Shown one piece after another: positions 34,075-43,248 of a stretch of DNA of 64,000 bases. The translations under genes and the position numbers were made by a program. The stretch is from Alphaproteobacteria bacterium (GTDB lineage: Bacteria; Pseudomonadota; Alphaproteobacteria; Bin95), in assembly GCA_020638555.1 (NCBI GenBank), contig JACKII010000001.1, positions 744,001 to 808,000 of the forward strand, read 5' to 3'. The notes below the pieces were generated by a model. That model searched no databases, was not told the origin of the DNA, and saw nothing but the letters and a program-made list of their open reading frames with translations. How positions within the stretch are numbered: position 1 is the stretch's first letter; each line of letters begins with the position of its first letter.

Positions 34075-35505
34075 CTAATACACCGTCGCCCGCGGCACCC
34101 AGGCGAGGCGCAGCACGTTGGTGGCGCCGGGGGTTCCGAAGGGTACGCCGGCGGTGATCACCAGCGCATCGCCCGGCTGGGCCAGGCCCTCGGAGCGGGC
34201 GATGCTGGCGGCCTTCTCGACCATGAGCTGGAAATTGTCGACGTCGGCGGTGTGGACCGTGTGCACGCCCCAGGTCAGCACCAGCCGGCGCGCCGTCTTC
34301 TGGTTCGAGGTCAGGCCCAGCACCGGCGCCATCGGCCGCTCGCGCGCGGCGCGGTAGGTGGTCGAGCCGCTGGTGGTGTAGGTGACGATGGCGGCGGCGT
34401 GGATCGTCTCCGCCACCGTGCGCGCCGCCGCGGTGATGGCGTCGGCGGCGGTCGGCTGCGGCCGTTCGTGCTGGGCTTCCAGCACCTGCTGGAACACCGG
34501 GTCGGCCTCCACCCGCTTGATGATCCGGTCCATGATCGCCACCGCGTCGGCCGGATAGTCGCCGGCGGCGGTCTCCGCCGACAGCATCACGGCATCGGCG
34601 CCGTCATAGACGGCCGACGCCACGTCCTGCGCCTCGGCCCGGGTGGGGGCGGGGGAGTGGATCATGCTTTCCAGCATCTGGGTCGCGACGATCACCGGCT
34701 TGCCCAGTTCGCGGCAGCAACGCACCAGGCGCTTCTGCTGCACCGGCACCTCCTCCGGCGGCATTTCCACGCCCAGGTCGCCGCGGGCCACCATGCAGGC
34801 GTCGGAGAGTTCCACCAGTTCGCGCAGCCGGCTGATGGCGGCGGGTTTCTCGAACTTGGTCAGCACGCCGGCGCGGCCGGCGATCAGGCGCCGCGCCTCG
34901 GCCAGGTCCTCCGGCCGCTGCACGAAGCTGAGCGCGATCCAGTCCACGCCCTGGTCGAGCGCGAACTGCATGTCGTGCCGGTCTTTCTCCGTCAGCGGCG
35001 ACAGCGGCAGCACCACGCCGGGCACGTTCACGCCCTTGCGGTTGGACAGCGGGCCGCCGGCGATCACCTCGCAGTCGGCGAATTCCGGGCCGCAATCGAG
35101 AACGCGCAGGCGGATCTTGCCGTCGTCGACCAGCAGGTCGGTGCCTTCCTCCAGGGCGGCGAAGATTTCCTTGTGCGGCAGCGTCACCCGCTCGGCCGTG
35201 CCGGGCGCATCCTCCATGTCGAGGCGGAAGTGCTGGCCCGCTTCCAGCACCACCCGGTCGCCCGCAAACGTGCCAACCCGCAGTTTCGGGCCCTGCATGT
35301 CGGCCATGACGCCGATGGGGCGGCCGGTCTCGCGCTCGATCTGGCGGATGGCGGCGAGGCGGGCGGCGTGCTCGGCGTGCTCGCCATGGCTGAAATTCAG
35401 CCGGAACACGTCGACCCCGGTGTCGAACAGCTTGCGGATCACCTCCTGCGAGGTGCTGGCCGGCCCGAGCGTGGCGACGATTTTGGCGTGGCGACCGCGG
35501 TGCAT
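34075..35505 (-). CDS. pyk: Pyruvate kinase
   Basis: 476 residues. Family landmarks are A-K-I-V-A-T-L-G-P-A-S near the start, R-L-N-F-S-H-G, the lysine site T-K-F-E-K-P, the magnesium site M-V-A-R-G-D-L-G-V-E and A-T-Q-M-L-E-S-M. It makes pyruvate and ATP from phosphoenolpyruvate. The ATG at 35505 with AGGAG ten bases upstream is preferred; the AGGAG lies inside the glycerate kinase coding end. The two genes are five bases apart, so they form an operon running from glycerate towards pyruvate. Confidence 0.95.
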   Translation of the reverse strand: MHRGRHAKIVATLGPASTSQEVIRKLFDTGVDVFRLNFSHGEHAEHAARLAAIRQIERETGRPIGVMADMQGPKLRVGTFAGDRVVLEAGQHFRLDMEDAPGTAERVTLPHKEIFAALEEGTDLLVDDGKIRLRVLDCGPEFADCEVIAGGPLSNRKGVNVPGVVLPLSPLTEKDRHDMQFALDQGVDWIALSFVQRPEDLAEARRLIAGRAGVLTKFEKPAAISRLRELVELSDACMVARGDLGVEMPPEEVPVQQKRLVRCCRELGKPVIVATQMLESMIHSPAPTRAEAQDVASAVYDGADAVMLSAETAAGDYPADAVAIMDRIIKRVEADPVFQQVLEAQHERPQPTAADAITAAARTVAETIHAAAIVTYTTSGSTTYRAARERPMAPVLGLTSNQKTARRLVLTWGVHTVHTADVDNFQLMVEKAASIARSEGLAQPGDALVITAGVPFGTPGATNVLRLAWVPRATVY

Positions 35506-35510
35506 GACTG

Positions 35511-36800
35511 TCAAGGCTCCTGGCGTTCCGGGCGATCGATCAGGATCGCGCGAAAATCGTTAACATTGGTCCGTGTCGGTCCGGTGACGATCAGATCGTC
35601 CAGCGCCGCAAAGGCGCGATAGGCGTCATTGTCGGCCAGCAGCGCCGCCGGGTCCAGGCCCCGGGCGCGCAGGCGGGCCAGGCTGTCGGGGCCGGCGAGC
35701 GCGCCGGCATTGTCCTCGCTGCCGTCGATGCCGTCGGTGTCGGCGGCCAGCGCGTGCACGGCCGGATGCCCGCCCAGCGCCAGGGTGAGGCCCAGCAGGA
35801 ATTCCGCATTGCGGCCGCCGCGCCCCTGGCCGCGCACTGTCACCGTGGTCTCGCCGCCGGAGAGCAGCACGGCGGGAGGCGCCAGCGGCTGGCCGTGAGC
35901 CGCCACCTGCAACGCGATGCCGGCCAGCGCCTTGCCCACCTCGCGCGCCTCGCCCTCGATCCGGTCGGATAGGATCAGCGGCGCCACCCCGGCCCGGCGC
36001 GCCACCTCGGCCGCCGCCTCCAGCGCCTGCTGCGGCGTGGCCAGCATGCGGAAATCGGTGGTGGCGAACACCGGGTCGCCCGGCTTCGGCGTCTCCGCCG
36101 CCGGGTCGGCGAGGCGGGCGGCGACGCTCGCCGGCGGGTCGATGCCATAGCGGGCGAGCACGGCGCGGGCGTCGGCCAGCGTGCTATCGTCCGGCACGGT
36201 CGGGCCGCTGGCGATCACGTCGGCCCGGTCGCCCGGCACGTCGGAAATGGCGAGCGTCACCAGCCGCGCCGGCGCCGCCAGCGCCGCCAGCCGCCCGCCC
36301 TTCAGCGCCGAAAGGTGTTTGCGCACCGCGTTCATCTCGCCGATATCGGCGCCGGAGCGCAGCAGGGCGGCATTCACCGCCCGCTTGTCGTCGAGCGAGA
36401 CCCCGTCCGCCGGCAGCGCCAGCAGGGCCGAGCCACCGCCCGAGGCGAGGAACACCACCAGGTCCTGCGGCCCCGCCGCGGCGGCGAGCCGGGCGATGCG
36501 CGCCGCCGCCTCGGCCCCGGCGGCGTCTGGCATGGGGTGGCCCGCCTCGACGACCTCGATGGATCTTGTCGGCCGGCCGTGGGCGTAGCGGGTGACGACC
36601 AGGCCGGTCATCGCCACGTCCGACCAGGCGTCTTCCACGGCCGCCGCCATGGCCGCGGCCGCCTTGCCGGCGCCCAGAACGATGACGCGGCCCGCGGCGG
36701 GCGGCTCCGGCAGGTGGGCGGCCAGCACGCGCTCCGGCGCCGCGCGGTCGACGGCGGCGCGAAAACAGGCGAGGAGGAGTTGACGCGGATCGGACATCAT
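35511..36800 (-). CDS. Glycerate 2-kinase (DUF4147/MOFRL family)
   Basis: 429 residues. The N-terminal DUF4147 domain has V-I-V-L-G-A-G-K-A-A-A-A-M and L-A-S-G-G-G-S-A-L-L; the C-terminal MOFRL domain has L-S-G-G-E-T-T-V-T-V and G-G-R-N-A-E-F-L-L-G. The family phosphorylates glycerate to 2-phosphoglycerate, and older annotations call it hydroxypyruvate reductase (TtuD). Starts at 36815 and 36797 are also possible. The next gene, pyruvate kinase, uses the same route after enolase, which supports the kinase reading. Confidence 0.87.
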   Translation of the reverse strand: MMSDPRQLLLACFRAAVDRAAPERVLAAHLPEPPAAGRVIVLGAGKAAAAMAAAVEDAWSDVAMTGLVVTRYAHGRPTRSIEVVEAGHPMPDAAGAEAAARIARLAAAAGPQDLVVFLASGGGSALLALPADGVSLDDKRAVNAALLRSGADIGEMNAVRKHLSALKGGRLAALAAPARLVTLAISDVPGDRADVIASGPTVPDDSTLADARAVLARYGIDPPASVAARLADPAAETPKPGDPVFATTDFRMLATPQQALEAAAEVARRAGVAPLILSDRIEGEAREVGKALAGIALQVAAHGQPLAPPAVLLSGGETTVTVRGQGRGGRNAEFLLGLTLALGGHPAVHALAADTDGIDGSEDNAGALAGPDSLARLRARGLDPAALLADNDAYRAFAALDDLIVTGPTRTNVNDFRAILIDRPERQEP

Positions 36801-36894
36801 GGTGACTCGTCCCATGGAAACCGGCCCTGGTCAACGCGCGTCTTGACCACGATATAAGGGCCACCGCAACCGCCCGCCGAGGAGGCCCGCCCCC

Positions 36895-37191
36895 ATGGAC
36901 CAACAGACCCAGACCGAACTGGAAGCCGCCGCCTTCCGCACCCTGGTGCAGCACCTGCGCGACAATCCGGACGTGCAGAATATCGACCTGATGAATCTGG
37001 CCGGCTTCTGCCGCAACTGCCTCTCGAAATGGTACAAGGCCGCGGCCGACGAGCGCGGCCTCGCCCTGGACTACGAGGCGGTGCGCGAGAGCATCTACGG
37101 CATGCCGTACGCGGACTACAAGGCCCGGTACCAGACCGAGGCCTCGCCGGAGAAAATCGCCAAATTCCAGGAAAAGAACCCGGGCCACTGA
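36895..37191 (+). CDS. DUF1244 protein
   Basis: 98 residues; AGGAGG is placed nine bases upstream. The conserved core is N-L-A-G-F-C-R-N-C-L-S-K-W-Y, with a paired cysteine C-x2-C, then Y-E-A-V-R-E-S-I-Y-G-M-P-Y-A-D-Y-K. This small family is widespread in proteobacteria; the fold suggests a helical dimer but its role is unknown. Divergent from the glycerate kinase gene, with about 94 bases between. Repeat copy A3 follows. Confidence 0.9.
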   Translation: MDQQTQTELEAAAFRTLVQHLRDNPDVQNIDLMNLAGFCRNCLSKWYKAAADERGLALDYEAVRESIYGMPYADYKARYQTEASPEKIAKFQEKNPGH

Positions 37192-37216
37192 GCCCTTGGC
37201 CTGGTGTGCTCTCTGT

Positions 37217-37316
37217 GCCGGTTGACCCACTCTCCTGCCCCATCTCCCGCTTCCGCGAGGGCAGGGGAGATGGGCTGGTGAGCCAGCGGGAAAAGACTCC
37301 GCTCCAGGCTCTGAAC
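37217..37316. repeat. Dispersed repeat family A, copy 3
   Basis: The cleanest copy. GACCCACTCTCCTGCCCCAT, then CTCCCGC, a ten-base turn, GGGCAGGGGAGATGGG (pairing back to the first half) and TGGTGAGCCAGCGGGAAAAG followed by ACTCCGCTC. It can fold into a hairpin of about 14 bp. It lies 25 bases after the DUF1244 stop. Confidence 0.75.
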
Positions 37317-37334
37317 CGGAGCCCTTGACGGCAA

Positions 37335-37373
37335 GGGCGCGCGGGCGGCCGTCGCCGGCCCGCCCGCGCGCCC
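37335..37373. terminator. GC-rich inverted repeat between converging genes
   Basis: GGGCGCGCGGGCGGCC and its near-perfect complement flank a six-base turn. It lies between DUF1244 (+) and the dehydrogenase gene (-), 14 bases from the latter's stop. Without a T-run on either side it is a transcript-end stabiliser or a weak terminator. Confidence 0.5.
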
Positions 37374-37386
37374 TCGGCCGTTCGGG

Positions 37387-38304
37387 TCAGATCGGGTCCC
37401 AGCTAAAGTATTCGCCGGTGCTTTCCAGGCCGTAGAGTTCGTTGCGCAAGGCCGGCTCGGCCATGGCCGCCAGCGACTCGTGGTCCCAGCCGCCGGCGCG
37501 GTGAATGGTCTTCACCGGGCGCGGCTGGCTCATCAGATAGATTTCGCCGCCGCGCACGCCGAAGACGTTGCCGGAAATCTTGGCCGCCGCCTCGCTGCAG
37601 AGATAGGTCACCACCGGCGCCACATGCTCCGGCCGGGCGTTCTCGCGGAATTTCTCGAACGCCTCTGCCTGCTCGTCGCTCTTGATCGGGATCGACTCGA
37701 TCATCCGCGTCCAGGCGAAGGGGGCGACGCAGTTGGAGCGGATGTTCTTGATCGCCCCTTCCATGGCCAGCACGCGGCTGAGGCCGACAATGCCCATTTT
37801 CGCCGCCGCGTAGTTGGCCTGGCCGATCTGGCCCACCAGGCCGCTGGTCGAGGTGAAGTGGACGAACGCGCCCGACTCCTGCTCGCGCATCGGCTCGACC
37901 GCCGCGCGGGAGACGTTGAAGCAGCCGTTCAGATGCACCTCGATCACGGCCTTCCAGTCGCTTTCCGACATTTTGTGCAGCATGCCGTCGCGCAGAATGC
38001 CGGCGACGTTCACCACCGCGTCGATGCGGCCGAAACTGTCGATGGCGGTGTCGATCATGCGGCGGGCGCCGTCCCAGTCCGAGACGCTGTCGACATTCGC
38101 CGCCGCCTCGCCGCCCATGGCCTGGATCTCGTTCACCACCTGCTGCGCCGGCGCCAGATCGCCGCTTTCGCCGCCGGACAGCGAACCGCCCAGATCGTTC
38201 ACCACCACCTTGGCGCCGGCCTTGGCCATGTCGAGCGCAATGGCGCGGCCGATCCCACGCCCGGCGCCGGTCACCAGCGCCACCTTGCCATCCATCAAAC
38301 CCAT
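37387..38304 (-). CDS. Short-chain dehydrogenase, hydroxyacyl-CoA dehydrogenase-like (paralog 1)
   Basis: 305 residues. NAD(P) motif T-G-A-G-R-G-I-G, the N-V-A-G-I-L-R-D segment, Ser in F-T-S-T-S-G-L and the catalytic pair Y-x3-K in A-N-Y-A-A-A-K. The V-V-N-D-L-G-G start and the 50-residue C-terminal extension ending F-S-W-D-P-I resemble the dehydrogenase part of peroxisomal multifunctional enzyme 2. Two close paralogs lie at 42283 and 43249 on the other strand. Probably oxidises a hydroxyacyl-CoA or similar; substrate unknown. Confidence 0.88.
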   Translation of the reverse strand: MGLMDGKVALVTGAGRGIGRAIALDMAKAGAKVVVNDLGGSLSGGESGDLAPAQQVVNEIQAMGGEAAANVDSVSDWDGARRMIDTAIDSFGRIDAVVNVAGILRDGMLHKMSESDWKAVIEVHLNGCFNVSRAAVEPMREQESGAFVHFTSTSGLVGQIGQANYAAAKMGIVGLSRVLAMEGAIKNIRSNCVAPFAWTRMIESIPIKSDEQAEAFEKFRENARPEHVAPVVTYLCSEAAAKISGNVFGVRGGEIYLMSQPRPVKTIHRAGGWDHESLAAMAEPALRNELYGLESTGEYFSWDPI

Positions 38305-38656
38305 GGTTGGATCTTCCTATTCAGTGCGAGCAATGGCCGGGCCGATGCCGGCCGTCCAGGGCCGAACCGCGGGACCAGCGTCCGCGACGGGACGGTCCGG
38401 TTCCCTTGTGAGTAGCAGGCGGGCGCCCGGCTGTCACGCCGGCGCAACGCCCGGGCCGGTGGCCGTGGTCGGTTTCCGCCGTTACCGCCGCCGCCCGGAC
38501 GGTTTTCCCGCCCGCCGGCCGCAATCGGGAAGCCCCTCCCAGGGCGCCGTCTATTTGCGTGCGCGGCCCCAAGGCCGCTTGCCACCCGGTATGTCCCTGC
38601 CGTAACACTGCCCAAAATTTCGTCGCGACTGACGCCAAGGAAAGGACATCTGGACG
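38305..38656. other. Intergenic stretch between divergent dehydrogenase and prpE genes
   Basis: 352 bases without a credible gene. A short hairpin GCGGCC-CCAA-GGCCGC lies at 38563-38578. The prpE Shine-Dalgarno (AAGGAAAGGA) is at 38637-38647. I could not pick out a convincing promoter on either strand. Confidence 0.4.
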
Positions 38657-40561
38657 ATGACCGGACGCTACGCCGAACTGCATGCCCGCTCGCTGGCCGA
38701 CCCGAACGGCTTTTGGGGCGAGGCCGCCGAGGCCGTCCACTGGTACAAAAAGCCGGACTATATCCTGGACGACCGCGACCCGAACCGGCCGCGCTGGTTC
38801 ACCGGCGGCGAGACCAATGCCTGCTACAACGCCCTCGACCGCCATGTGGAAAGCGGCCGCGGCGAGCAGGCGGCGATCATCTATGACAGCCCGGTCACCA
38901 ACACCATCCGCTCCTACAGCTTCCGCGAGCTGCGCGACCAGACCGCCCGCTTTGCTGGCGCGCTGCGCAAGCTGGGGGTGGGCTATGGCGACCGGGTCGT
39001 GATCTACATGCCGATGGTGCCGGAAGCGGTCGTCGCCATGTATGCCTGCGCCCGCATCGGTGCCGTGCACTCGGTGGTGTTCGGCGGCTTTGCCGCGCAC
39101 GAGCTGGCGGTGCGCATCGACGATTGCCAGGCCAAGGTGGTGGTCAGCGCCTCGTGCGGCATCGAGCCGAACCGCATCGTCGAGTACAAGCCGTTGCTGG
39201 ATGGTGCCATCGAGCAGTCGAAGAACAAGCCCAGCCACACCATCGTGCTGCAACGCCCGCAATGCGCCGCCAGCATGGTCGAGGGCCGGGACATCGACTG
39301 GAACGACGCCATGGCCATGGCCGACCCGGTCGATTGCGTGCCGGTGAAGGCGACGGACCCGCACTACATCCTCTACACCAGCGGCACCACCGGCCTGCCC
39401 AAGGGCGTGGTGCGCGACACCGGCGGCCATATCGTGGCGCTGCACTGGTCGATGAAGAACATCTACAATGTCGATCCGGGCGAGGTGTTCTGGGCTGCCA
39501 GCGACATCGGCTGGGTCGTCGGCCATTCCTACATCGTCTATGCGCCGCTGTTCGCCGGCAACACCGCCATCCTGTTCGAGGGCAAGCCGATCGGCACGCC
39601 GGACGCCGGCGTCTACTGGCGCATCATCAGCCAGCACAATGTCAAGTCGCTGTTCACGGCGCCCACCGCCTTCCGCGCCATCCGCGGCGCCGACCCGGAG
39701 GGCAAACTGCTGAAGCAGTATGATCTCTCCGGCTTCCGCACCCTCTATCTGGCGGGTGAGCGTTCGGACCCGGACACGATCCAGTGGGCCGAGCGGCAAT
39801 TGCAGGTGCCGGTGATCGACCACTGGTGGCAGACGGAAACCGGCTGGTCCATTGCCGCCAATCCGGCGGGCATCGAATTGCTGCCGGTCAAATACGGCTC
39901 CCCCACCAAGCCCGCGCCGGGCTGGGACCTGCGGGTGCTGGGCGAGGACGGGCACGAACTGGCGCCGGGCAAGATCGGCGCGCTGGTGGCGAAGCTGCCG
40001 ATGCCGCCTTCGTCCTTCCCGACGCTCTGGAACGCGGACGAGCGCTATCTCTCGTCCTATTTCAACAACTTCCCGGGCTATTACGAGACCGCGGACGCCG
40101 GCTATATCGACGAGGACGGCTATGTCTTCGTCATGGCGCGCACCGACGATATCATCAACGTCGCCGGCCACCGCCTGTCGACCGGTGCCATCGAGGAGGT
40201 GCTGGCGGCGCACCAGGATGTGGCGGAATGCGCGGTGATCGGCGTTGCCGACGACCTGAAGGGCCAGATCCCCGTCGGCTTCCTGGTGCTGAAATCCGGC
40301 GTCAACCGGCCGGAGACGGAGATCAAGGCCGAAGTGGTGAAAATGGTGCGCGAGACCATCGGCCCCGTGGCCGCCTTCAAGGACGCCGCCGTGGTCGAGC
40401 GCCTGCCCAAGACCCGCTCCGGCAAGATCCTGCGCGGCACCATGCAGAAGATCGCCGACGCGGAAATCTGGAAAATGCCCGCCACCATCGACGACCCGGA
40501 AATCCTGGCCGAGATCGAGGCGGCGCTGAAAACCGTCGGCTACGCCCGCAAGGGCGGCTGA
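38657..40561 (+). CDS. prpE: Propionyl-CoA synthetase
   Basis: 634 residues, an acyl-adenylate enzyme. The P-loop-like motif is Y-T-S-G-T-T-G-L-P-K-G-V (about residues 240-251); W-W-Q-T-E-T-G-W-S is the acyl/adenylate site; the C-terminal R-S-G-K-I-L-R carries the lysine that acetylation controls. Features such as R-D-T-G-G-H and D-I-G-W-V-V-G-H-S-Y favour PrpE over acetyl-CoA synthetase. It forms propionyl-CoA from propionate, ATP and CoA. It is not in a methylcitrate operon here. Confidence 0.9.
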   Translation: MTGRYAELHARSLADPNGFWGEAAEAVHWYKKPDYILDDRDPNRPRWFTGGETNACYNALDRHVESGRGEQAAIIYDSPVTNTIRSYSFRELRDQTARFAGALRKLGVGYGDRVVIYMPMVPEAVVAMYACARIGAVHSVVFGGFAAHELAVRIDDCQAKVVVSASCGIEPNRIVEYKPLLDGAIEQSKNKPSHTIVLQRPQCAASMVEGRDIDWNDAMAMADPVDCVPVKATDPHYILYTSGTTGLPKGVVRDTGGHIVALHWSMKNIYNVDPGEVFWAASDIGWVVGHSYIVYAPLFAGNTAILFEGKPIGTPDAGVYWRIISQHNVKSLFTAPTAFRAIRGADPEGKLLKQYDLSGFRTLYLAGERSDPDTIQWAERQLQVPVIDHWWQTETGWSIAANPAGIELLPVKYGSPTKPAPGWDLRVLGEDGHELAPGKIGALVAKLPMPPSSFPTLWNADERYLSSYFNNFPGYYETADAGYIDEDGYVFVMARTDDIINVAGHRLSTGAIEEVLAAHQDVAECAVIGVADDLKGQIPVGFLVLKSGVNRPETEIKAEVVKMVRETIGPVAAFKDAAVVERLPKTRSGKILRGTMQKIADAEIWKMPATIDDPEILAEIEAALKTVGYARKGG

Positions 40562-40620
40562 CGCGGAGGGCTCGGGGCTGCGGTGCCATGGTCGCATGGC
40601 GCCGCGGCGGCCGGGGTCGG

Positions 40621-40662
40621 GCCGTCGGTATCAGGCCGTCGGGGTCAGGCTGTCGGTATCAG
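40621..40662. repeat. Three 14-bp tandem repeats overlapping a gene end
   Basis: Units GCCGTCGGTATCAG (40621), GCCGTCGGGGTCAG (40635) and GCTGTCGGTATCAG (40649). Each carries TCA, that is TGA on the minus strand. Because 14 is not a multiple of three, the three units supply stops in all three minus-strand frames. The stop of the flavoprotein gene is the one in the third unit. Confidence 0.85.
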
Positions 40663-42119
40663 GGCGTATCGTCCAGGGGCGGCCACCAGGGCGTGCCGTC
40701 CGGCAGTTCGTCGCCGAACAGTTCCGGATCGTCGAAGGCCTGCATGGCCTGCCAGTGGGTCTCGATGCCGGCCCGGAACAGGTCGGCGGCCAGGCCCTGG
40801 GCCAGGCGTTCCGCACCTTCGCTCACCGCGGGAATGTCGCCGGAGACATTGCCGTGGGTCATGGCGGCCGCATAGGTGAAGCAGTAAATATCGCCCAGAT
40901 AGGGGGCGCTTCCGGCCTCGCGCTCGACGAACTGGAAGCTGGGCGAGAGGGCCGGAAAGGCCAGCCATTCCGCCTGCGCGTCGCCCGCCCGTTCGGCCAG
41001 CAGGTCCGCATGGGTGCGGATCAGCGGGGCATGGTCCGCCAGCTCCGCCGGTGCGGCCAGGTCGATGGCGAAGCCGGTGCCGAGGATGACATGGTCCGCC
41101 GGCAGCGAGCCCTTGGGCGTCGCGAGGCAGAACCGGCCGCCCTCGCGCCGCACTTCGGTTACCGGCGCGTCGAGCCAGAGCGCCGCGTTTTCGTGCCGGA
41201 ACACCCGCAGCAGGGAATCCCGCGGCGGCGCGACCCGGTAGCTGCCAATATAGTCCAGCAGTTTCAGCCGCCAGTCCGGCGCCAGTGTCGGGAAGCCATG
41301 GGTGAAGCCGCCATAGACGATGCCCTTGGCCTTGTTGATGCGCGGCACCGCCGGCGCGCGCGCCAGTAGCGTCACCTGCCGGGCGCCGGCCTCCAGGGCC
41401 GAGGCGGCGTTGTCCATGGCCGACGCGCTGAGGCCGATCACCGCCACGTCCTTGCCGTGCAGTGCGGCGAAGTCGATATCGTCCGACGTGTGTTGCACGC
41501 CCTGCCCGAAAAACGGGGCGAGGGCGGCGGGAATTCGCGGCCGGGCCTGGCCCTCGCGGCCGGTCGCCAGCACCAGCTTGCGGCAGGCGGCGGTCTCGCG
41601 GTGGCCGTCGGCGTGGATCAGGTCGCAGTCCAGGCCGTGCGGCGCCGGCCGGATCGCGGCGAGGCGCACGCCGTTTTCCACCGGCAGGCTCAGCACCCGG
41701 CGATACCAGACCAGATAGTCCATCCACATGGCGCGCGGGATCTTGCCGAGCCCGGCCCAGGCCTCGGCCCCATGCTGGGCCTCGTACCAGGCGCGGAAGG
41801 TGAGGGCGGGCAGGCCCATGGCCGGGCCGGTCAGGTGGTTCGGGCTGCGCAGCGTGCGCATGCGGGCATAGGTCACCCAGGGGCCTTCGCGGCCGGCCTC
41901 CGCCCGGTCCAGCAGGCGCAGCCGCTCGATCCCTTGGCGGCGCAATGCGAACGAGACCGTGAGCCCCAGCATGCCGCCGCCGGCGACGATCACGTCGCTG
42001 ACCGGCCGGCCATCGGTGGCGCTTGTCTCCGGCACCCAGCCTTTCGGCGGATAATTCAGCAGGCGCAGGTCGCGGGCGAGGTCGGCTTCGAGAGCCGCAA
42101 GGGAAGTCGGTACGGGCAT
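40659..42119 (-). CDS. FAD/NAD(P)-binding oxidoreductase (flavin monooxygenase-like)
   Basis: 486 residues. An FAD-binding motif I-V-A-G-G-G-M-L-G-L-T-V lies near residue 44 and a second nucleotide motif V-A-V-I-G-L-S-A-S-A-M-D near residue 230, with the family's T-G-R-E-G and L-G-T-G-F-A-I-D segments. It resembles FAD-NAD(P)-binding proteins related to flavin-containing and lysine/ornithine monooxygenases. No signal peptide. The function is not defined by neighbours. Divergent from the tandem dehydrogenases, 163 bases away. Confidence 0.85.
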   Translation of the reverse strand: MPVPTSLAALEADLARDLRLLNYPPKGWVPETSATDGRPVSDVIVAGGGMLGLTVSFALRRQGIERLRLLDRAEAGREGPWVTYARMRTLRSPNHLTGPAMGLPALTFRAWYEAQHGAEAWAGLGKIPRAMWMDYLVWYRRVLSLPVENGVRLAAIRPAPHGLDCDLIHADGHRETAACRKLVLATGREGQARPRIPAALAPFFGQGVQHTSDDIDFAALHGKDVAVIGLSASAMDNAASALEAGARQVTLLARAPAVPRINKAKGIVYGGFTHGFPTLAPDWRLKLLDYIGSYRVAPPRDSLLRVFRHENAALWLDAPVTEVRREGGRFCLATPKGSLPADHVILGTGFAIDLAAPAELADHAPLIRTHADLLAERAGDAQAEWLAFPALSPSFQFVEREAGSAPYLGDIYCFTYAAAMTHGNVSGDIPAVSEGAERLAQGLAADLFRAGIETHWQAMQAFDDPELFGDELPDGTPWWPPLDDTP

Positions 42120-42282
42120 GCCCCGTTCCTAGCGCGGGTCCGGGCCTCGGGCCAGGGCGCCGATTGGCTCAGCCTGCCGGCCCGATGGCGGGGCGACGGG
42201 GCGGTATCGCGCCATTGCGCCCGTCCGATCCCGCATCTAGATTGCCGGCATCCGCATATCCCCAAGGGAGAAGTACGCAAAG

Positions 42283-43203
42283 ATGGCTGATGGAATGCTC
42301 GACGGCAAAGTGGTGCTGGTGACCGGCGCCGGCCGTGGCATCGGTGCCGAGGTGGCGAAACTCGCCGCGGCAGAGGGTGCCAAAGTGGTGGTGAACGACC
42401 TGGGCGGCGCGGTCGACGGCGCCGGCGCCGGCGATGCGACCCCGGCGCAGGAGGTCTGCAACGAGATCGCGGCCAAGGGCGGCGAGGCGGTGGTCAACGG
42501 CGACAGCGTCGCCGACTTCAAGGCCGCCCAGGGCATGGTGCAGCAGGCCATCGACACGTTCGGCCGCATCGACGGCATTGTGAACGTCGCCGGCATTCTG
42601 CGCGACGTCATCTTCCACAAGATGAGCCAGCAGGACTGGGATCTGGTCATCGCCGTGCACCTGAAGGGCTCGTTCAACGTCGCCCGCGCCGCGGCCGAGC
42701 ATTTCCGCACCCAGGAATCCGGTGCGATGGTGCACTTCACCTCGACCAGCGGCCTGATCGGCAATTTCGGCCAGGCGAACTATTCGGCCGCCAAGCTCGG
42801 CATTGTCGGCATGAGCACCAACATCGCGCTCGACATGGCGCGCTATGGCGTGCGCTCCAACTGCATGTCGCCGTTCGCATGGTCGCGCATGATCGGCACC
42901 ATTCCGTCCAACACGCCGGAGCAGGAAGCCCGCCTCGCCAAGATCAAGCAGATGGTGCCGGCCCAGATCGCGCCGATGTGCGTCTATCTGCTGTCCGATG
43001 CGGCCAAGGACGTGACCGGCCAGATTTTCGGCAGCCGCATGAACGAACAGATCCTGTTCAGCCAGTCGCGGCCGATCCGCTCGGTCCACAAGGCCGAAGG
43101 CTGGACGCCGCGCAGCATTGCCGAGGAAGGCATGCCGGCACTGGTGCCGAGCTTTGTCGGGCTCGACCGCTCCGGCGACGTGTTCTGCTGGGACCCGATT
43201 TGA
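42283..43203 (+). CDS. Short-chain dehydrogenase (paralog 2)
   Basis: 306 residues, colinear with the proteins at 37387 and 43249. Motifs: T-G-A-G-R-G-I-G-A-E, V-V-N-D-L-G-G, N-V-A-G-I-L-R-D, F-T-S-T-S-G-L and A-N-Y-S-A-A-K-L. The C-terminal arm ends F-C-W-D-P-I. The AAGGGAGAAG before the ATG is a good ribosome site. It precedes paralog 3 by 45 bases, so the two are one transcript. Confidence 0.88.
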   Translation: MADGMLDGKVVLVTGAGRGIGAEVAKLAAAEGAKVVVNDLGGAVDGAGAGDATPAQEVCNEIAAKGGEAVVNGDSVADFKAAQGMVQQAIDTFGRIDGIVNVAGILRDVIFHKMSQQDWDLVIAVHLKGSFNVARAAAEHFRTQESGAMVHFTSTSGLIGNFGQANYSAAKLGIVGMSTNIALDMARYGVRSNCMSPFAWSRMIGTIPSNTPEQEARLAKIKQMVPAQIAPMCVYLLSDAAKDVTGQIFGSRMNEQILFSQSRPIRSVHKAEGWTPRSIAEEGMPALVPSFVGLDRSGDVFCWDPI

Positions 43204-43248
43204 TTGATCCGCGCGACCTGAAACGCTGCGACTACAAGGATTTGGAAT

